Source: Polycyclovorans sp. (GTDB taxonomy: Bacteria > Pseudomonadota > Gammaproteobacteria > Nevskiales > Nevskiaceae). Taken from it: DNA of 64,000 nt. Positions 23,680 to 38,359 of the stretch are shown here, piece after piece (position 1 is the first letter of the stretch; every line of letters starts with the position of its first letter). The position numbers were made by a program, and so were the translations under genes. Under the pieces are notes generated by a model that was not told where the DNA came from, ran no database searches, and saw only the letters and a program-made list of their open reading frames with translations. The stretch spans positions 6,758 through 70,757 of the forward strand of contig PAKU01000020.1 in the NCBI GenBank assembly GCA_002706265.1, given 5' to 3'.

Positions 23680-24063
23680 ATGGAGTCCAGGGTGGAACAA
23701 CTATCGCAAACATCCAATACCGCCGACATCGACGCCGGCCAGGCCCTCCCCTTGCCGGGCACGGAAGGTTATGAGGCACTGCCGCAGTTTCCGAAGCGCA
23801 GCGCCCTTCCCTTCCGGCGCACCATCCGCCGCCAGGAACTGCGGCAGATCGTCCCCCTGGCCGAAACGACGATCTACGAAATGGAACGCCGCGGCGAATT
23901 CCCACGCCGCTTCAACCTGACGGCGCGCTGCGTGGTGTGGGACCTGGCCGAAGTCGAGGCGTGGGTCGAAGAGCGAAAGCAGGCACCTCGCGGCCGCACC
24001 ACCAGGCCAGATGTCCACCAGCGAAAAACCCGCCCAGTCCGAGCGAGTTCGAGCAAGACATGA
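23680..24063 (+). CDS. AlpA-family helix-turn-helix regulator
   Basis: 127 aa. The core LPFRRTIRRQELRQIVPLAETTIYEMERRGEFPRRFNLTARCVVWDLAEVEAWVEERKQ is a standard AlpA/excisionase-like HTH, with the TTIYEMERRGEFP recognition block. The tail is basic (RGRTTRPDVHQRKTRPVRAS). A GTG at 23692 has a better RBS (GGAG) and may be the real start. AlpA-type proteins commonly regulate integrase or excision; here it lies close to the integrase and converges on the HicA-like module. Confidence 0.8.
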   Translation: MESRVEQLSQTSNTADIDAGQALPLPGTEGYEALPQFPKRSALPFRRTIRRQELRQIVPLAETTIYEMERRGEFPRRFNLTARCVVWDLAEVEAWVEERKQAPRGRTTRPDVHQRKTRPVRASSSKT

Positions 24064-24078
24064 GGCTGGGCAACGGCC

Positions 24079-24603
24079 TCATCCAACCAGAGCTTCCAGT
24101 GCCTTGGACGCCGAGCGCGGTAACCGCCGCCCCTCCTTCGCCACATTGACCTGCAAGGCCACCCGAGCCACGTCAAACACATCCTTGGCCAGCGCATAGC
24201 TGCCCTTGGCCTGCAACCAGGCCAGCACATCTGCCAGGTGCCAGATCGACGCGCTGCCCTCGTGCACGGGCGCCGGAAAGCTGCCCGGATGGGCCAGCAT
24301 CAGCTTGCGCATGTTCTGCCGCGACACGCCCACGATGTCGGCCACGTCGGTCAGCCCGACCAGATCCGGCGCCACTTCGATCAGCCGGGCTGACGGTGCA
24401 GCATGGCGCACGTCGGCGAGCGCGCTGCGCACCGCCTCGTCCGCATCGGCCGCCTCGCGGGTGAACTCCAGCGCCAGCCGCCCCGGTTGCCCGATACCGA
24501 CCAGGGCATCGTCGCAACCGGCTTCGCCCAGACGCTCGACCAGCGCATCGGCGTCGCGGTCCTCGTCCGCAAGCTGGTATTTCAAGGTGAACGTGTATTC
24601 CAT
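24079..24603 (-). CDS. HTH protein, probable antitoxin/regulator of the HicA-like gene
   Basis: 174 aa. The N-terminal domain (1-80) is a small alpha/beta unit (MEYTFTLKYQLADEDRDADALVERLGEAGCDDALVGIGQPGRLALEF). It is followed by an HTH at about 84-105 (VGLTDVADIVGVSRQNMRKLM) and a Trp-containing wing (ASIWHLADVLAWLQAKG). Layout matches a HicB-like antitoxin in concept: an N-terminal neutralising domain and a C-terminal DNA-binding domain. The gene starts 4 bp after the toxin-like stop with an AGGAG site inside that gene. A perfect palindrome (24911-24936) upstream of the pair is a likely operator. Confidence 0.75.
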   Translation of the reverse strand: MEYTFTLKYQLADEDRDADALVERLGEAGCDDALVGIGQPGRLALEFTREAADADEAVRSALADVRHAAPSARLIEVAPDLVGLTDVADIVGVSRQNMRKLMLAHPGSFPAPVHEGSASIWHLADVLAWLQAKGSYALAKDVFDVARVALQVNVAKEGRRLPRSASKALEALVG

Positions 24604-24607
24604 CGCG

Positions 24608-24883
24608 CTACTCCTGGGCACCGTCGTCAGCCTCGCGCTGCTGGCGGTGCGTGGTGCAGTTGTCCACGACGCGCCGCAAGGCGCGGGCGTGGTTGCCGGG
24701 GTTCTTCGGCGTGCTCCAGACACTGGTGATGCAGAACTCGCCGCAGCGGCATTCCTCATCGTTATACGGGCAGTAAATTCGCCCCCAGGCATGACTGCCG
24801 CCGACTTCGACGCGCCAGCCCTGCCCTTCGGCGTGTCTGAGGGCTTCCTCGACCTCTTTCTTGGGATGAGAGGGGCGAACCAT
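24608..24883 (-). CDS. HicA-like small protein, probable toxin
   Basis: 91 aa. It begins MVRPSHPKKEVEEALRHAEGQGWRVEVGGSHAWGRIYCPY; the GSH motif with His31 after a basic helix-strand unit is the hallmark of HicA/YcfA mRNA interferases. Unlike classical HicA it has four Cys residues (C38, C45, C47, C51, in CPYNDEECRCGEFC), which might bind metal. It precedes the HTH gene, as hicA precedes hicB. GGAGG lies six bases before the ATG. Possible promoter elements are at 24895-24923. Confidence 0.7.
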   Translation of the reverse strand: MVRPSHPKKEVEEALRHAEGQGWRVEVGGSHAWGRIYCPYNDEECRCGEFCITSVWSTPKNPGNHARALRRVVDNCTTHRQQREADDGAQE

Positions 24884-25077
24884 CAGTAGCCTCCAGTATC
24901 AGCACAAGCCATAAGGTTGTCAAGTGACAACCTTATCTCGGCAGGATTGACCCGCATACCGCGCGGCTCGGCCATCAGGAAGTTCAAATTTCCAGGTTTT
25001 CGATCACTCTGAGTGATCGTTTTCTCAAAACAATAAACCTGACGCAGCCCGGCAAAGACCGATTCAAGGCAAACCAT
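24883..25077 (-). CDS. Possible small ORF between integrase and HicA-like gene
   Basis: 64 aa, no family recognised. In favour: AGGAGG eight bases before the ATG, a start only 12 bp after the integrase stop, and a stop touching the next start (TGATG). Against: the frame runs through two perfect palindromes and a promoter-like pair, so the region may be regulatory instead. Confidence 0.3.
   Translation of the reverse strand: MVCLESVFAGLRQVYCFEKTITQSDRKPGNLNFLMAEPRGMRVNPAEIRLSLDNLMACADTGGY
24895..24923 (-). promoter_or_regulatory. Promoter-like pair of the HicA-like operon
   Basis: On the minus strand, TTGACA (24918-24923) and GATACT (24895-24900) are spaced by 17 bp. The -35 lies inside the palindrome 24911-24936. 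The start codon at 24883 is very close, so the transcript would have almost no leader; the RBS (GGAGG) might therefore come from an upstream start instead. Confidence 0.4.
24911..24936. promoter_or_regulatory. Perfect palindrome, probable operator of the HicA-like module
   Basis: Arms ATAAGGTTGTCA (24911-24922) and TGACAACCTTAT (24925-24936) with a 2-bp centre. It lies 28 bp upstream of the HicA-like ATG, overlapping a -35-like hexamer, as in autoregulated toxin-antitoxin operons. Confidence 0.7.
25001..25019 (+). terminator. Small hairpin with T-run, upstream of the HicA-like operon
   Basis: CGATCACT (25001-25008), loop CTG, AGTGATCG (25012-25019), then TTTTC on the plus strand. It resembles a plus-strand terminator, or a second operator. 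No plus-strand gene is near enough to claim it firmly. Confidence 0.4.
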
Positions 25078-25089
25078 GATGCGGCCCTC

Positions 25090-26346
25090 CTACGCGATCG
25101 CGCTCAACGCTGGCACGGTCACGTTCTCTGGCATCAGCTTCGGCACGTAGGTCTGCCCACCGCCCCAGGCATCGACCAAGTGGGCCCACTCTTGCAGCAT
25201 GTGGCGCCGCTGCACGGCGTATTCGGCCTTGTTGTAGACCGAGCGCGAGGAACGCCCCTCCTCGTGCGCCAAGCACTTCTCGATCCAGTCGCGGTTGAAG
25301 CCGATTTCGTTCAGCAGCGTCGAGCCAGTGCGGCGCAGGTCGTGGACGGTGAATGGCTGCAGCGGCAGACCCTTGGCCTTAGCGCCTTCTGCCACGAGCA
25401 TCGTGATGCGATTCAAGGTCGCATTGGACATGCACCGCCGTGGATCATAGCGAGAAGGAAAGACGAAGCTGGAGCCTGCGGCGCACGCGTGCAGCGTGAC
25501 GAAGATGTCGAGCGCCTGGCGTGACAGATAGACCACATGCGGATTGCGCCCCTTCATCCGCTGCTTCGGAATCGTCCACGTCGCGTTCTCGAAATCGACC
25601 TCATCCCAGGTGGCCTGGATCAGTTCGCTCTTGCGCACCAGCGTCAGCAGGATCAGGCGCAACGCCAGCTTGATGGTCGGATAGGTCGCCACCGTCTCCA
25701 GTTGCTGCACCGTCAGCCGGATTTCCAGCGGCGACAGGGCACGATCCTTCGGCACGAAGGTGGCGATCGAGGACGGTCCCACGCTGTCGGCCGGGTTGAC
25801 CACCTTTTCGCCGTGGGCGATCGCGTAGACGTAGACCTGCTTCACGATGTCCCGGATCTGCACCGCGGTGGCCGGCGCCCCGCGCTCCTTGACCTTGTTG
25901 CACAAGATCCGCAGGTCTTCGGCTTGGATTTCGGTCAGCAGGCGATTCTGGAAGACCGGCAGGATGTCCCGGTCGATGATGTGCATGCGCGCGGCGCGGG
26001 TGCTGTCGGCCCACCTCGTATGGGCGAGGAACGTCTCCATCGCCGCGCCGAAGGTCTTGATGGCGCGAACCCGGCGCTTGTCGCGTTGCTTTTCCAGCGC
26101 GGGCGAGATGCCCTGGAGAACGGCTTTGCGCGCCTCCAGGAGCAGTTCGCGCGCCATTGCCAGCGAAATACCAGCTGGCCCGTAGCGGCCGATGGTCAAG
26201 GTCTCGCGGCGGCCGTTGAGACGGTAGTCGTATCGGAAGGTGACGGTATTTGCGGGCGATACCGTCACGTACATCCCATCCCGGTCAGAAACCTTATAAG
26301 TCAAGGACTTAGGCTTCAGATTGCGCAGCGCTGTGTCGGTCAGCAT
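25090..26346 (-). CDS. P4-type tyrosine integrase at guaA
   Basis: 418 aa. The N-terminal DUF4102-like arm-binding domain (1-90) has LTDTALRNLKPKSLTYKVSDRDGMYVTVSPANTVTFRYDYRLNGRRETLTIGRYG. The catalytic residues are R238 (LVRKSEL), H335 and R338 (HDLRRTGST), H361 (LAHEEG) and Y371 (SVYNKAEY), a complete set. AGGAG precedes the ATG. It lies 300 bp from the guaA 3' end, pointing away from it, with arm-type repeats in the spacer. It should insert and excise the element at the guaA end. It differs from the integrase expected of classical Tn4371, suggesting modular exchange. Confidence 0.92.
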   Translation of the reverse strand: MLTDTALRNLKPKSLTYKVSDRDGMYVTVSPANTVTFRYDYRLNGRRETLTIGRYGPAGISLAMARELLLEARKAVLQGISPALEKQRDKRRVRAIKTFGAAMETFLAHTRWADSTRAARMHIIDRDILPVFQNRLLTEIQAEDLRILCNKVKERGAPATAVQIRDIVKQVYVYAIAHGEKVVNPADSVGPSSIATFVPKDRALSPLEIRLTVQQLETVATYPTIKLALRLILLTLVRKSELIQATWDEVDFENATWTIPKQRMKGRNPHVVYLSRQALDIFVTLHACAAGSSFVFPSRYDPRRCMSNATLNRITMLVAEGAKAKGLPLQPFTVHDLRRTGSTLLNEIGFNRDWIEKCLAHEEGRSSRSVYNKAEYAVQRRHMLQEWAHLVDAWGGGQTYVPKLMPENVTVPALSAIA

Positions 26347-26374
26347 CGAGGTTTTCTCCTGTTTTTTTGACGGC

Positions 26375-26531
26375 TTTTACCGTCAGGGACCAGGAGACCC
26401 GCTGATGCCCGGAAAGCCGCATGAAACAAGCTTTCCCGAGAAGGCTTTTACCGTCAAAGACGGTAAAAGTCTCAATAGTGAACGAGAGTGTCTTAATTGC
26501 GCATCAATTCTTACCGTCAGCTCTACCGTCA
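26375..26531. repeat. Integrase arm-type repeats between int and guaA
   Basis: TTTTACCGTCA occurs at 26375-26385 and 26446-26456, with TTACCGTCA at 26511-26519 and TACCGTCA at 26524-26531. The second copy forms a perfect inverted repeat with GACGGTAAAAG (CTTTTACCGTC 26445-26455, AAA, 26459-26469). Multiple spaced copies between int and the att site match integrase arm-binding sites, which may also repress int. Confidence 0.6.
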
Positions 26532-26647
26532 ACCGTTTTTGCTGGTCGGCGATAGCCATCGATAGTTACCGCGACGTATTTCTTTTTAAATCAACACGTT
26601 ACAGCGGCCTTGTCGATAGCTGGCGATAGTCCTTGAAGGACCTAAAT
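26532..26647. other. Putative att-proximal spacer at the guaA 3' end
   Basis: The repeated GATAGC/GATAGT words (about 26558-26571 and 26614-26630) lie between the arm repeats and guaA. The element-chromosome boundary should fall near or in the last codons of guaA (26640-26665), since the GuaA C-terminus (PPATIEWE) is intact. The second att copy is not in the window, so the boundary cannot be fixed. Confidence 0.4.
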
Positions 26648-28219
26648 TCACTCCCACTCAATCGTCGCCGGTGGCTTGCCCGAGATGTCGTAGACCACAC
26701 GGGAGATGTTGGGCACTTCGTTGACGATGCGTCGTGAGCACACGTCGAGCAGGTCGTAGGGCAGGTGGGCCCAGTGGGCGGTCATGAAGTCGATGGTTTC
26801 GACGGCGCGCAGGGCGATGACCGGGGCGTGGCGGCGGCCATCTCCGGTGACGCCGACGCTTTTCACCGGCAGGAATACGGCGAAGGCCTGGCTGACGCGG
26901 TCGTACCAGCCGGCCTTGCGCAGCTCTTCAATGAAGATGGCGTCGGCGCGGCGCAGCGTGTCGGCGGCGCTGCGGGTGACTTCGCCGAGGATGCGCACGC
27001 CCAGGCCCGGGCCGGGGAAGGGGTGGCGCATCACCATGTCGCGCGGCAGGCCGAGTTCGAGGCCGATTTTGCGTACTTCGTCCTTGAACAGTTCGCGCAG
27101 TGGCTCGACCAGTTGCATGCGCATGTGGGCGGGCAGGCCGCCGACGTTGTGATGGCTTTTGATGACGTGGGCTTTGCCGGTCTTCGCGCCGGCGCTCTCG
27201 ATCACGTCGGGGTAGATGGTGCCCTGCGCCAGAAAATCGACGTCGGTGAGTTGGGTGGCCTCGGCTTCGAACACGTCGATGAAGGCGCCGCCGATGATCT
27301 TGCGCTTGGCTTCGGGGTCGTCCACCCCTGACAGGGCATCCATGAAGCGGTCCTGCGCATTGGCGCGGATGACCTTGACGCCCAGGTGGTCGGAAAACAC
27401 TTTCATCACCTGGTCGCCTTCATTGAGGCGCAGCAGGCCGTTGTCGACGAACACGCAGGTGAGCTGGTCACCGATGGCCTGGTGCAGCAGCGCGGCGACG
27501 ACGCTGGAATCGACCCCGCCGGACAGCCCCAGCAGCACCTTGCGGCTGCCGACCTGCTCGCGCACCCGCGCCACCGCGTCGGTGACGATGTTGGCCGGCG
27601 TCCATGCGCGGGCGCAGCCACAGATGTCGTGGACGAAGCGCGACAACACCGCCTGCCCCTGCTTGGTATGCGTGACTTCGGGGTGAAACTGCAGGCCGAA
27701 GTAGCCGCGCGATTCATCGCCCATGGCGGCAATTTCAAGGTCGCCGGTGTTGCCGATGCGGCTGAAGCCCGGCGGCAGTTCGTACACGTAGTCGCCGTGG
27801 CTCATCCACACGTCGAGCAGGCCGTGGCCCTCGGCGTTGCGGTGGTCCTCAATGCCGTCAAACAGCCTGGAGTGGCCGCGGGCACGCAGTTGCGCATAAC
27901 CGAACTCGTGCACGGTGCCGGGCGCCACTTTGCCGCCCAGTTGTTCTGCCATGGTCTGCATGCCGTAGCAGATGCCCAGCACCGGCACGCCCAGGGCCCA
28001 TACCGCATCGCTGGCGCGCGGGCTGCCGGCCGCCGTCACCGATTCTGGCCCGCCCGAGAGCACGATGCCTTTGGGGGCGAACGTGTTGATGGCGTCGTCG
28101 CCCACGTCCCAGGGCATCAGCTCGCAGTACACCCCGGCTTCGCGCACGCGGCGGGCGATGAGCTGGGTGAGCTGCGAGCCGAAGTCGAGGATCAGGATGC
28201 GGTCGGCGTGAATGTTCAT
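26648..28219 (-). CDS. guaA: GMP synthase (glutamine-hydrolysing)
   Basis: 523 aa, full length. It converts XMP to GMP using ATP and the glutamine amide. The class I amidotransferase domain (residues 1-200) has LGICYGMQ (catalytic Cys) and FHPEV (His/Glu). The PP-loop [15 protein letters not shown] begins the ATP-PPase domain, and the C-terminal dimerisation domain ends PPATIEWE. It follows guaB on the same strand after 96 bp. The 3' end is the predicted integration target of the ICE and the coding end is undamaged. Confidence 0.97.
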   Translation of the reverse strand: MNIHADRILILDFGSQLTQLIARRVREAGVYCELMPWDVGDDAINTFAPKGIVLSGGPESVTAAGSPRASDAVWALGVPVLGICYGMQTMAEQLGGKVAPGTVHEFGYAQLRARGHSRLFDGIEDHRNAEGHGLLDVWMSHGDYVYELPPGFSRIGNTGDLEIAAMGDESRGYFGLQFHPEVTHTKQGQAVLSRFVHDICGCARAWTPANIVTDAVARVREQVGSRKVLLGLSGGVDSSVVAALLHQAIGDQLTCVFVDNGLLRLNEGDQVMKVFSDHLGVKVIRANAQDRFMDALSGVDDPEAKRKIIGGAFIDVFEAEATQLTDVDFLAQGTIYPDVIESAGAKTGKAHVIKSHHNVGGLPAHMRMQLVEPLRELFKDEVRKIGLELGLPRDMVMRHPFPGPGLGVRILGEVTRSAADTLRRADAIFIEELRKAGWYDRVSQAFAVFLPVKSVGVTGDGRRHAPVIALRAVETIDFMTAHWAHLPYDLLDVCSRRIVNEVPNISRVVYDISGKPPATIEWE

Positions 28220-28315
28220 GGGGGTGTGGGGTCAGTTCATCAGGGCCGACAGGGCCGGGCAGCAGGCACTAACGCGGTGCCAGGGCGGCACGCGCCGGGC
28301 AGTGCGCGGCGGGGC

Positions 28316-31151
<2,836 letters not shown>

Positions 31152-31207
31152 CGCCCGCAGACCTGCACGCGACCAGACCCCGACCGCCATGCCGGCGGGG
31201 CGTGTCA

Positions 31208-33028
31208 TCAGGAGAACGCGAAGTCGGCCTCCGGCAAGCCGGTCATGGAGTTGCTGGGCTTGGTCATCGACGCGGCATGGCCCTTGGCGCGCGGCAGCAG
31301 ATGGTCGAAGTAGAAGGTCGCCGTGGCCAGCTTGGCCTTGTAGAACGCGGGCGTCTCGGTGCCGTCGCCGTCGGTCAGTTTCTTCTGCGCCACGGCCGCT
31401 TGCCGCGCCCAGAAGTAGCCCATCATCACGTAGCCTGAATACATCAAAAAGTGATGCGACGCGGACGACACCACGTCGCGGTCCTTGCGCGCCCTCAGCA
31501 TCAGTCGCAGCGTCAGCACGTTCCACTCGGCGGCATAGCGGCCCATGTCGGTGGCAAAGCGGCGCAGGCCGCGGTGACGCAGATGGTCGAGCGCAAAACG
31601 CGCCATCTGCCCGGTGAAGTCCCGCACGCAGGCGCCGCGGGTGGTGAGCAGCACCTTGCGCCCCAGCAGGTCGAGCGCCTGGATGCCGGTGGTGCCTTCA
31701 TAGAGCGTGGCGATGCGCGCATCGCGGGCGATCTGCTCCATGCCGTGCTCCCAGATGTAGCCATGGCCGCCGAACACCTGCATGCCCTGGTTGGCCGCTT
31801 CCAGCCCCATCTCGGTGAGAAAGCCCTTGAGGATGGGCGTGAAAAATCCCAGCGTGTCGTCCCACTTCTGGAACTTCTCGGGGTCGCCCTCGATGATGCC
31901 GTTGACCATGTGGTCGGCGTACTGGGCGGCAAAGTAGATCATGGCCCGGCCACCCTCGGCGAACGCCTTCTGGGTGAGCAGCATGCGCCGCACATCGGCG
32001 TGGTGGATGATCGCGTCGGCGTTCTTCTCAGGCTCTTTCTTGCCGGAGAGCGCGCGCATCGAGCGGCGGTCTTTGGCATAGGCCAACGATCCCTGGAAGG
32101 ACAATTCCGCGTGCGCCACGCCCTGAATGGCGGTGCCGATGCGCGCGGTGTTCATGAAGGTGAACATGGCCTCAAGACCCTCGTTGGGCTTGCCGAGCAT
32201 GAAGCTGGTGGCGGCATCGAAGTTGAGCACACAGGTGGCCGAGGCCTTGATGCCCATCTTGTGTTCCAGCGAGGCCACGGTGACGCCGTTGCGCTCACCG
32301 ACGCCGCCGTCTGCCGCGGGCAGAAACTTGGGCACGATGAACAGCGAGATGCCGCGCGTGCCCGCCGGGGCGTCGGGCAGACGCGCCAGCACGATGTGCA
32401 CAATGTTTTCGGCCAGATCGTGATCGCCGGAGCTGATGAAGATCTTGGTGCCGGTGATGCGGAAGCTGCCGTCGGCCTGCGGCTCGGCCTTGGTGGTGAG
32501 CTGGCCCAGATCGGTACCGCACTGCGGCTCGGTCAGGCACATGGTGCCGGTCCAGCGGCCTTCGGTGAGCGGCGGCATGTAGGTGGAAAGCTGCGCGGGC
32601 GTGCCGTATTGCATCAGCGTGTTCATGCAGCCCATCGACAGGCCGGGGTACATGAGGAACGGCCAGTTGGCGGTGCCCATCATCTCCGACTTGAGCAGGC
32701 CGAGGCTCATCGGCAGGCCCTGGCCGCCGTATTCCGCCGGGTGCGAAAGACCCTGCCAGCCCCCTTGCACGTACTGGGCATAGGCTTCCGGGTAGCCCTT
32801 GGGGGTGAACACCTGACCGTCTTCGAGGCGGCAGCCTTCGGCGTCGCCGCTCATGTAGAGCGGGGACAGCACCTCTTCGCAGAACGTTGCGCACTCTTCG
32901 AGAATGGCGTTCACGGTGTCGGGATCGGCATCGGTGCCGTTGCTCAGGCCGGCGTAGTGGGCCGGAAAGTCGAACACTTCATTGAGCAGGAAACGGGTGT
33001 CGCGCAGCGGCGCTTTGTACTGGGGCAT
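31208..33028 (-). CDS. Acyl-CoA dehydrogenase (DmdC/AcdB-like, long form)
   Basis: 606 aa, the long type with a C-terminal extension. It should introduce the 2,3-double bond into acyl-CoA with FAD. Motifs: CLTEPQCGTDLGQL (FAD/substrate loop), ITGTKIFISSGDHDL, QVFGGHGYIWEHGMEQIARDARIATLYEGTTGIQALDLLGRK with the catalytic Glu in YEGTTG. The extension (about 440-606) is helical and ends in a conserved YKAKLATATFYFDHLLPRA. The family includes 3-methylmercaptopropionyl-CoA dehydrogenase, but the sequence alone does not fix the substrate. Followed at 176 bp by an acyl-CoA ligase on the same strand, so they form a fatty-acid activation/oxidation unit. Confidence 0.93.
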   Translation of the reverse strand: MPQYKAPLRDTRFLLNEVFDFPAHYAGLSNGTDADPDTVNAILEECATFCEEVLSPLYMSGDAEGCRLEDGQVFTPKGYPEAYAQYVQGGWQGLSHPAEYGGQGLPMSLGLLKSEMMGTANWPFLMYPGLSMGCMNTLMQYGTPAQLSTYMPPLTEGRWTGTMCLTEPQCGTDLGQLTTKAEPQADGSFRITGTKIFISSGDHDLAENIVHIVLARLPDAPAGTRGISLFIVPKFLPAADGGVGERNGVTVASLEHKMGIKASATCVLNFDAATSFMLGKPNEGLEAMFTFMNTARIGTAIQGVAHAELSFQGSLAYAKDRRSMRALSGKKEPEKNADAIIHHADVRRMLLTQKAFAEGGRAMIYFAAQYADHMVNGIIEGDPEKFQKWDDTLGFFTPILKGFLTEMGLEAANQGMQVFGGHGYIWEHGMEQIARDARIATLYEGTTGIQALDLLGRKVLLTTRGACVRDFTGQMARFALDHLRHRGLRRFATDMGRYAAEWNVLTLRLMLRARKDRDVVSSASHHFLMYSGYVMMGYFWARQAAVAQKKLTDGDGTETPAFYKAKLATATFYFDHLLPRAKGHAASMTKPSNSMTGLPEADFAFS

Positions 33029-33204
33029 GGACCAACTCCAAGCGAAAAGTGAACCCGCGTCACCCTACGCCGGTTGGCCGTGGCGACAATGGCCGCCGCA
33101 CCACCTCGATGTTGCGGTGCGGCAAATGCCGCACCCAAACCGAATTCCTGGACCCGCGACCCGCAATGCTCAGCGGCATCCCCCGGGCGACGGGCGCGCG
33201 AACC

Positions 33205-34737
<1,533 letters not shown>

Positions 34738-34995
34738 AGTGCGGTTCTCCTCCACGGTCGGGCGTTTGGCCCTGGTTTATTTTTTGAGGGTGCCGGCGGA
34801 CGCAGGCCCCACGCATGATGACCAATTGCGCCGCGTGCGGCGATAGGCGTCACGCGGAGGGCCTCACGCCGCTTCCTCAATCCCCTTTGATCAGCGGGGC
34901 GACCCGTCGCGGCGATGGTGCTCGCGGCCCGTGGCCGGGTTGCGGGGCCGATGGCATACTCCGCGCCCCCAAAGTCGAACAGACCCACAGTCCCG

Positions 34996-36091
<1,096 letters not shown>

Positions 36092-36102
36092 AGCAGATCT
36101 CT

Positions 36103-37599
36103 ATGAACGATTCCCCCGAAACGCCGCAGGACGAAAACCACCTCATCGCCACCCGCCGCGAAAAGCTCGCGCAGTTGCGAGCGCGGGGTCAGGCGTTTCC
36201 GAACACGTTTCGGCGCGACTGCCTCAGCGACCACCTGCACGGCGCCTATGGCGACATGGACAAGGAAGCGCTGGAACCGATCGAAACCCGCTTCAAGCTT
36301 GCCGGGCGCCTCATGGCCAAGCGGGTCATGGGCAAGGCCAGCTTCGGCCAGTTGCAGGACAGCGCCGGGCGCATCCAGATTTTCTGCCAGCTCAATGCCC
36401 TGGGTGAGGAGGTTTACAACGTCTTCAAGACGGCGGATGTGGGCGACGTGATCGGCGTCAGCGGCCGCATCTTCAAGACCAAGACCGGCGAGCTGTCGGT
36501 CTGGGCCGAGTCGCTGGAGCTGCTGGTCAAGAACCTGCGGCCGTTGCCGGAAAAATGGTCGGGCCTCACCGACACTGAAATCCGCTACCGCCAGCGCTAC
36601 GTCGACCTCATGGTCAACCCCGAAGTGAAGGAAACCTTCGCCAAGCGCGGCAAGACCATCCGCTTCATTCGCCAGTTTCTCGATGCCATCGGCTTCGAAG
36701 AAGTCGAAACACCGATGTTGCAGGCCATTCCCGGCGGGGCGGCGGCACGGCCGTTCGTGACCCACCATAACGCGCTCGATCGTGATCTGTACCTGCGCAT
36801 CGCCCCCGAGCTGTACCTCAAGCGGCTGGTGGTGGGCGGCATCGAACGGGTCTACGAGATCAACCGCAATTTTCGCAACGAGGGGCTGTCCACCCGGCAC
36901 ACCCCCGAGTTCACCATGCTCGAGTTCTACCAGGCCTACGCCGATTACATCGACGCCATGGACCTGGTCGAAACCCTGGTGCGTGACTGCGCGGTGACGG
37001 TCAACGGCACGGCGCAGTTCCCGTATCAGGGTCGCGACTACGACCTGGAGCAGCCGTTCAACCGCTGGACCATGCGCGACGCCGTGGCGCGCTTCAATCC
37101 CGGGTTCACGGGCTTTGACGACCGCGACGCGCTGGCGGCCTACGCGCAGAAGGTGGGGGCCGATGCCAAGCCCGCTTATGGCGCCGGCAAGCTGCTCACC
37201 GAGATTTTCGAGAAGACCGTCGAGGCCCGGCTGCTCGATCCCACCTTCATCACCGAATACCCCACCGAGGTGTCGCCGCTGGCGCGCCGCAGTGACCACA
37301 ATCCCGACGTGACCGACCGCTTCGAGTTCTTCATCGGCGGCCGTGAGGTGGCCAACGGTTTCTCGGAGTTGAACGACGCCGAAGATCAGGCCGGTCGCTT
37401 CCGTGCCCAGGTGGCCGCCAAGGATGCCGGCGACGACGAGGCCATGGTGTTCGATGCCGACTACATCCGTGCGCTGGAATACGGCCTGCCCCCCACGGCG
37501 GGCGTGGGCATCGGCATCGATCGCCTGGTGATGTTCCTGACCGACGCGGCGAGCATTCGCGACGTGCTGCTTTTTCCGCAGATGAAGCCAGAAAGCTGA
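36103..37599 (+). CDS. lysS: Lysyl-tRNA synthetase (class II)
   Basis: 498 aa. It charges tRNA-Lys. The OB-fold anticodon domain (about 60-160) is followed by the class II catalytic core: motif 2-like [57 protein letters not shown] (motif 3) and the [31 protein letters not shown] block. Directly follows prfB (11 bp) and probably shares its transcript. Confidence 0.97.
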   Translation: MNDSPETPQDENHLIATRREKLAQLRARGQAFPNTFRRDCLSDHLHGAYGDMDKEALEPIETRFKLAGRLMAKRVMGKASFGQLQDSAGRIQIFCQLNALGEEVYNVFKTADVGDVIGVSGRIFKTKTGELSVWAESLELLVKNLRPLPEKWSGLTDTEIRYRQRYVDLMVNPEVKETFAKRGKTIRFIRQFLDAIGFEEVETPMLQAIPGGAAARPFVTHHNALDRDLYLRIAPELYLKRLVVGGIERVYEINRNFRNEGLSTRHTPEFTMLEFYQAYADYIDAMDLVETLVRDCAVTVNGTAQFPYQGRDYDLEQPFNRWTMRDAVARFNPGFTGFDDRDALAAYAQKVGADAKPAYGAGKLLTEIFEKTVEARLLDPTFITEYPTEVSPLARRSDHNPDVTDRFEFFIGGREVANGFSELNDAEDQAGRFRAQVAAKDAGDDEAMVFDADYIRALEYGLPPTAGVGIGIDRLVMFLTDAASIRDVLLFPQMKPES

Positions 37600-37675
37600 A
37601 CGCACCGCCGTGCAGGGGCTATTTTTCGTGACAAGCTGACGCATACTGCCGGCGCCGCGTTCACGGGAATCATTG

Positions 37676-38329
37676 ATGATCAAAATCATGCTGGTCGATG
37701 ACCATCGCCTGGTGCGTGCGGGCCTGAAGCGCGTCCTGCTGGAGATGGCCGACATGGAGGTCGTGGGCGAGGCCAGCACCGGCGAAGAGGCACTGGAGTT
37801 GGTGCGGACCGTGCCGGTCGATATCGTGCTGCTCGACATCAACATGCCCGGCATCGGCGGGCTGGAAACCACGCGGCGCTTCAAGCAGCGGTTACCGGAC
37901 GTGAAGATCATCGTCGTGTCGATGCACCTTGAAGAGCCTTACCCCAGCCGACTGCTCGGCGCCGGCGCGTCGGGCTATCTGAGCAAGGATTCGGCCGCTG
38001 ACGAAGTGGTGGCGGCCATTCGGCGCGTCAACGGCGGCGGGCACTACGTCGCCGCCGACGTGGCCGGCAACCTTGCCGCCAGCCTGGTCAAGGGGCGCCC
38101 GGACTCGCCGTTCGAACAGCTCTCGCAGCGTGAAACCCAGGTCATGCTCATGGTCACCAAGGGCCATTCCACGCAGGACATTTCAGACAGCCTGCACCTG
38201 TCACCCAAAACCGTCAGCACCTACCGTTACCGCCTGTTCGAGAAGCTGGGCGTGTCCAACGACGTTGAACTGACGCGCCTGGCGATGCGCTACGGTCTGT
38301 TGGATGAAAATGAGGAATCGCCACACTGA
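37676..38329 (+). CDS. gacA: GacA/UvrY-type response regulator
   Basis: 217 aa. The REC domain has IMLVDDHRL, the phospho-accepting DIVLLDINMPG Asp and the K of GYLSKDS. The LuxR/NarL-type HTH is LSQRETQVMLMVTKGHSTQDISDSLHLSPKTVSTYRYRLFEKLGV. The gacA-uvrC-pgsA order is typical of gammaproteobacteria, where GacA/UvrY controls sRNA of the Csr/Rsm system. The sensor kinase is not in the window. ATG at 37676 is preferred to TTG at 37673. Confidence 0.93.
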   Translation: MIKIMLVDDHRLVRAGLKRVLLEMADMEVVGEASTGEEALELVRTVPVDIVLLDINMPGIGGLETTRRFKQRLPDVKIIVVSMHLEEPYPSRLLGAGASGYLSKDSAADEVVAAIRRVNGGGHYVAADVAGNLAASLVKGRPDSPFEQLSQRETQVMLMVTKGHSTQDISDSLHLSPKTVSTYRYRLFEKLGVSNDVELTRLAMRYGLLDENEESPH

Positions 38330-38359
38330 CGCGCGCCGGCAGGCGCCACGAACCCCGGA

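Noticed and set aside
26321-26629. A 102-residue plus-strand frame between int and guaA
   Set aside because: It runs through the integrase arm repeats and has no RBS or recognisable family; the repeats explain the sequence better.
31152-31207. Hairpin between xseA and the acyl-CoA dehydrogenase as a terminator
   Set aside because: The stem has a bulge and there is no T-run on either strand.
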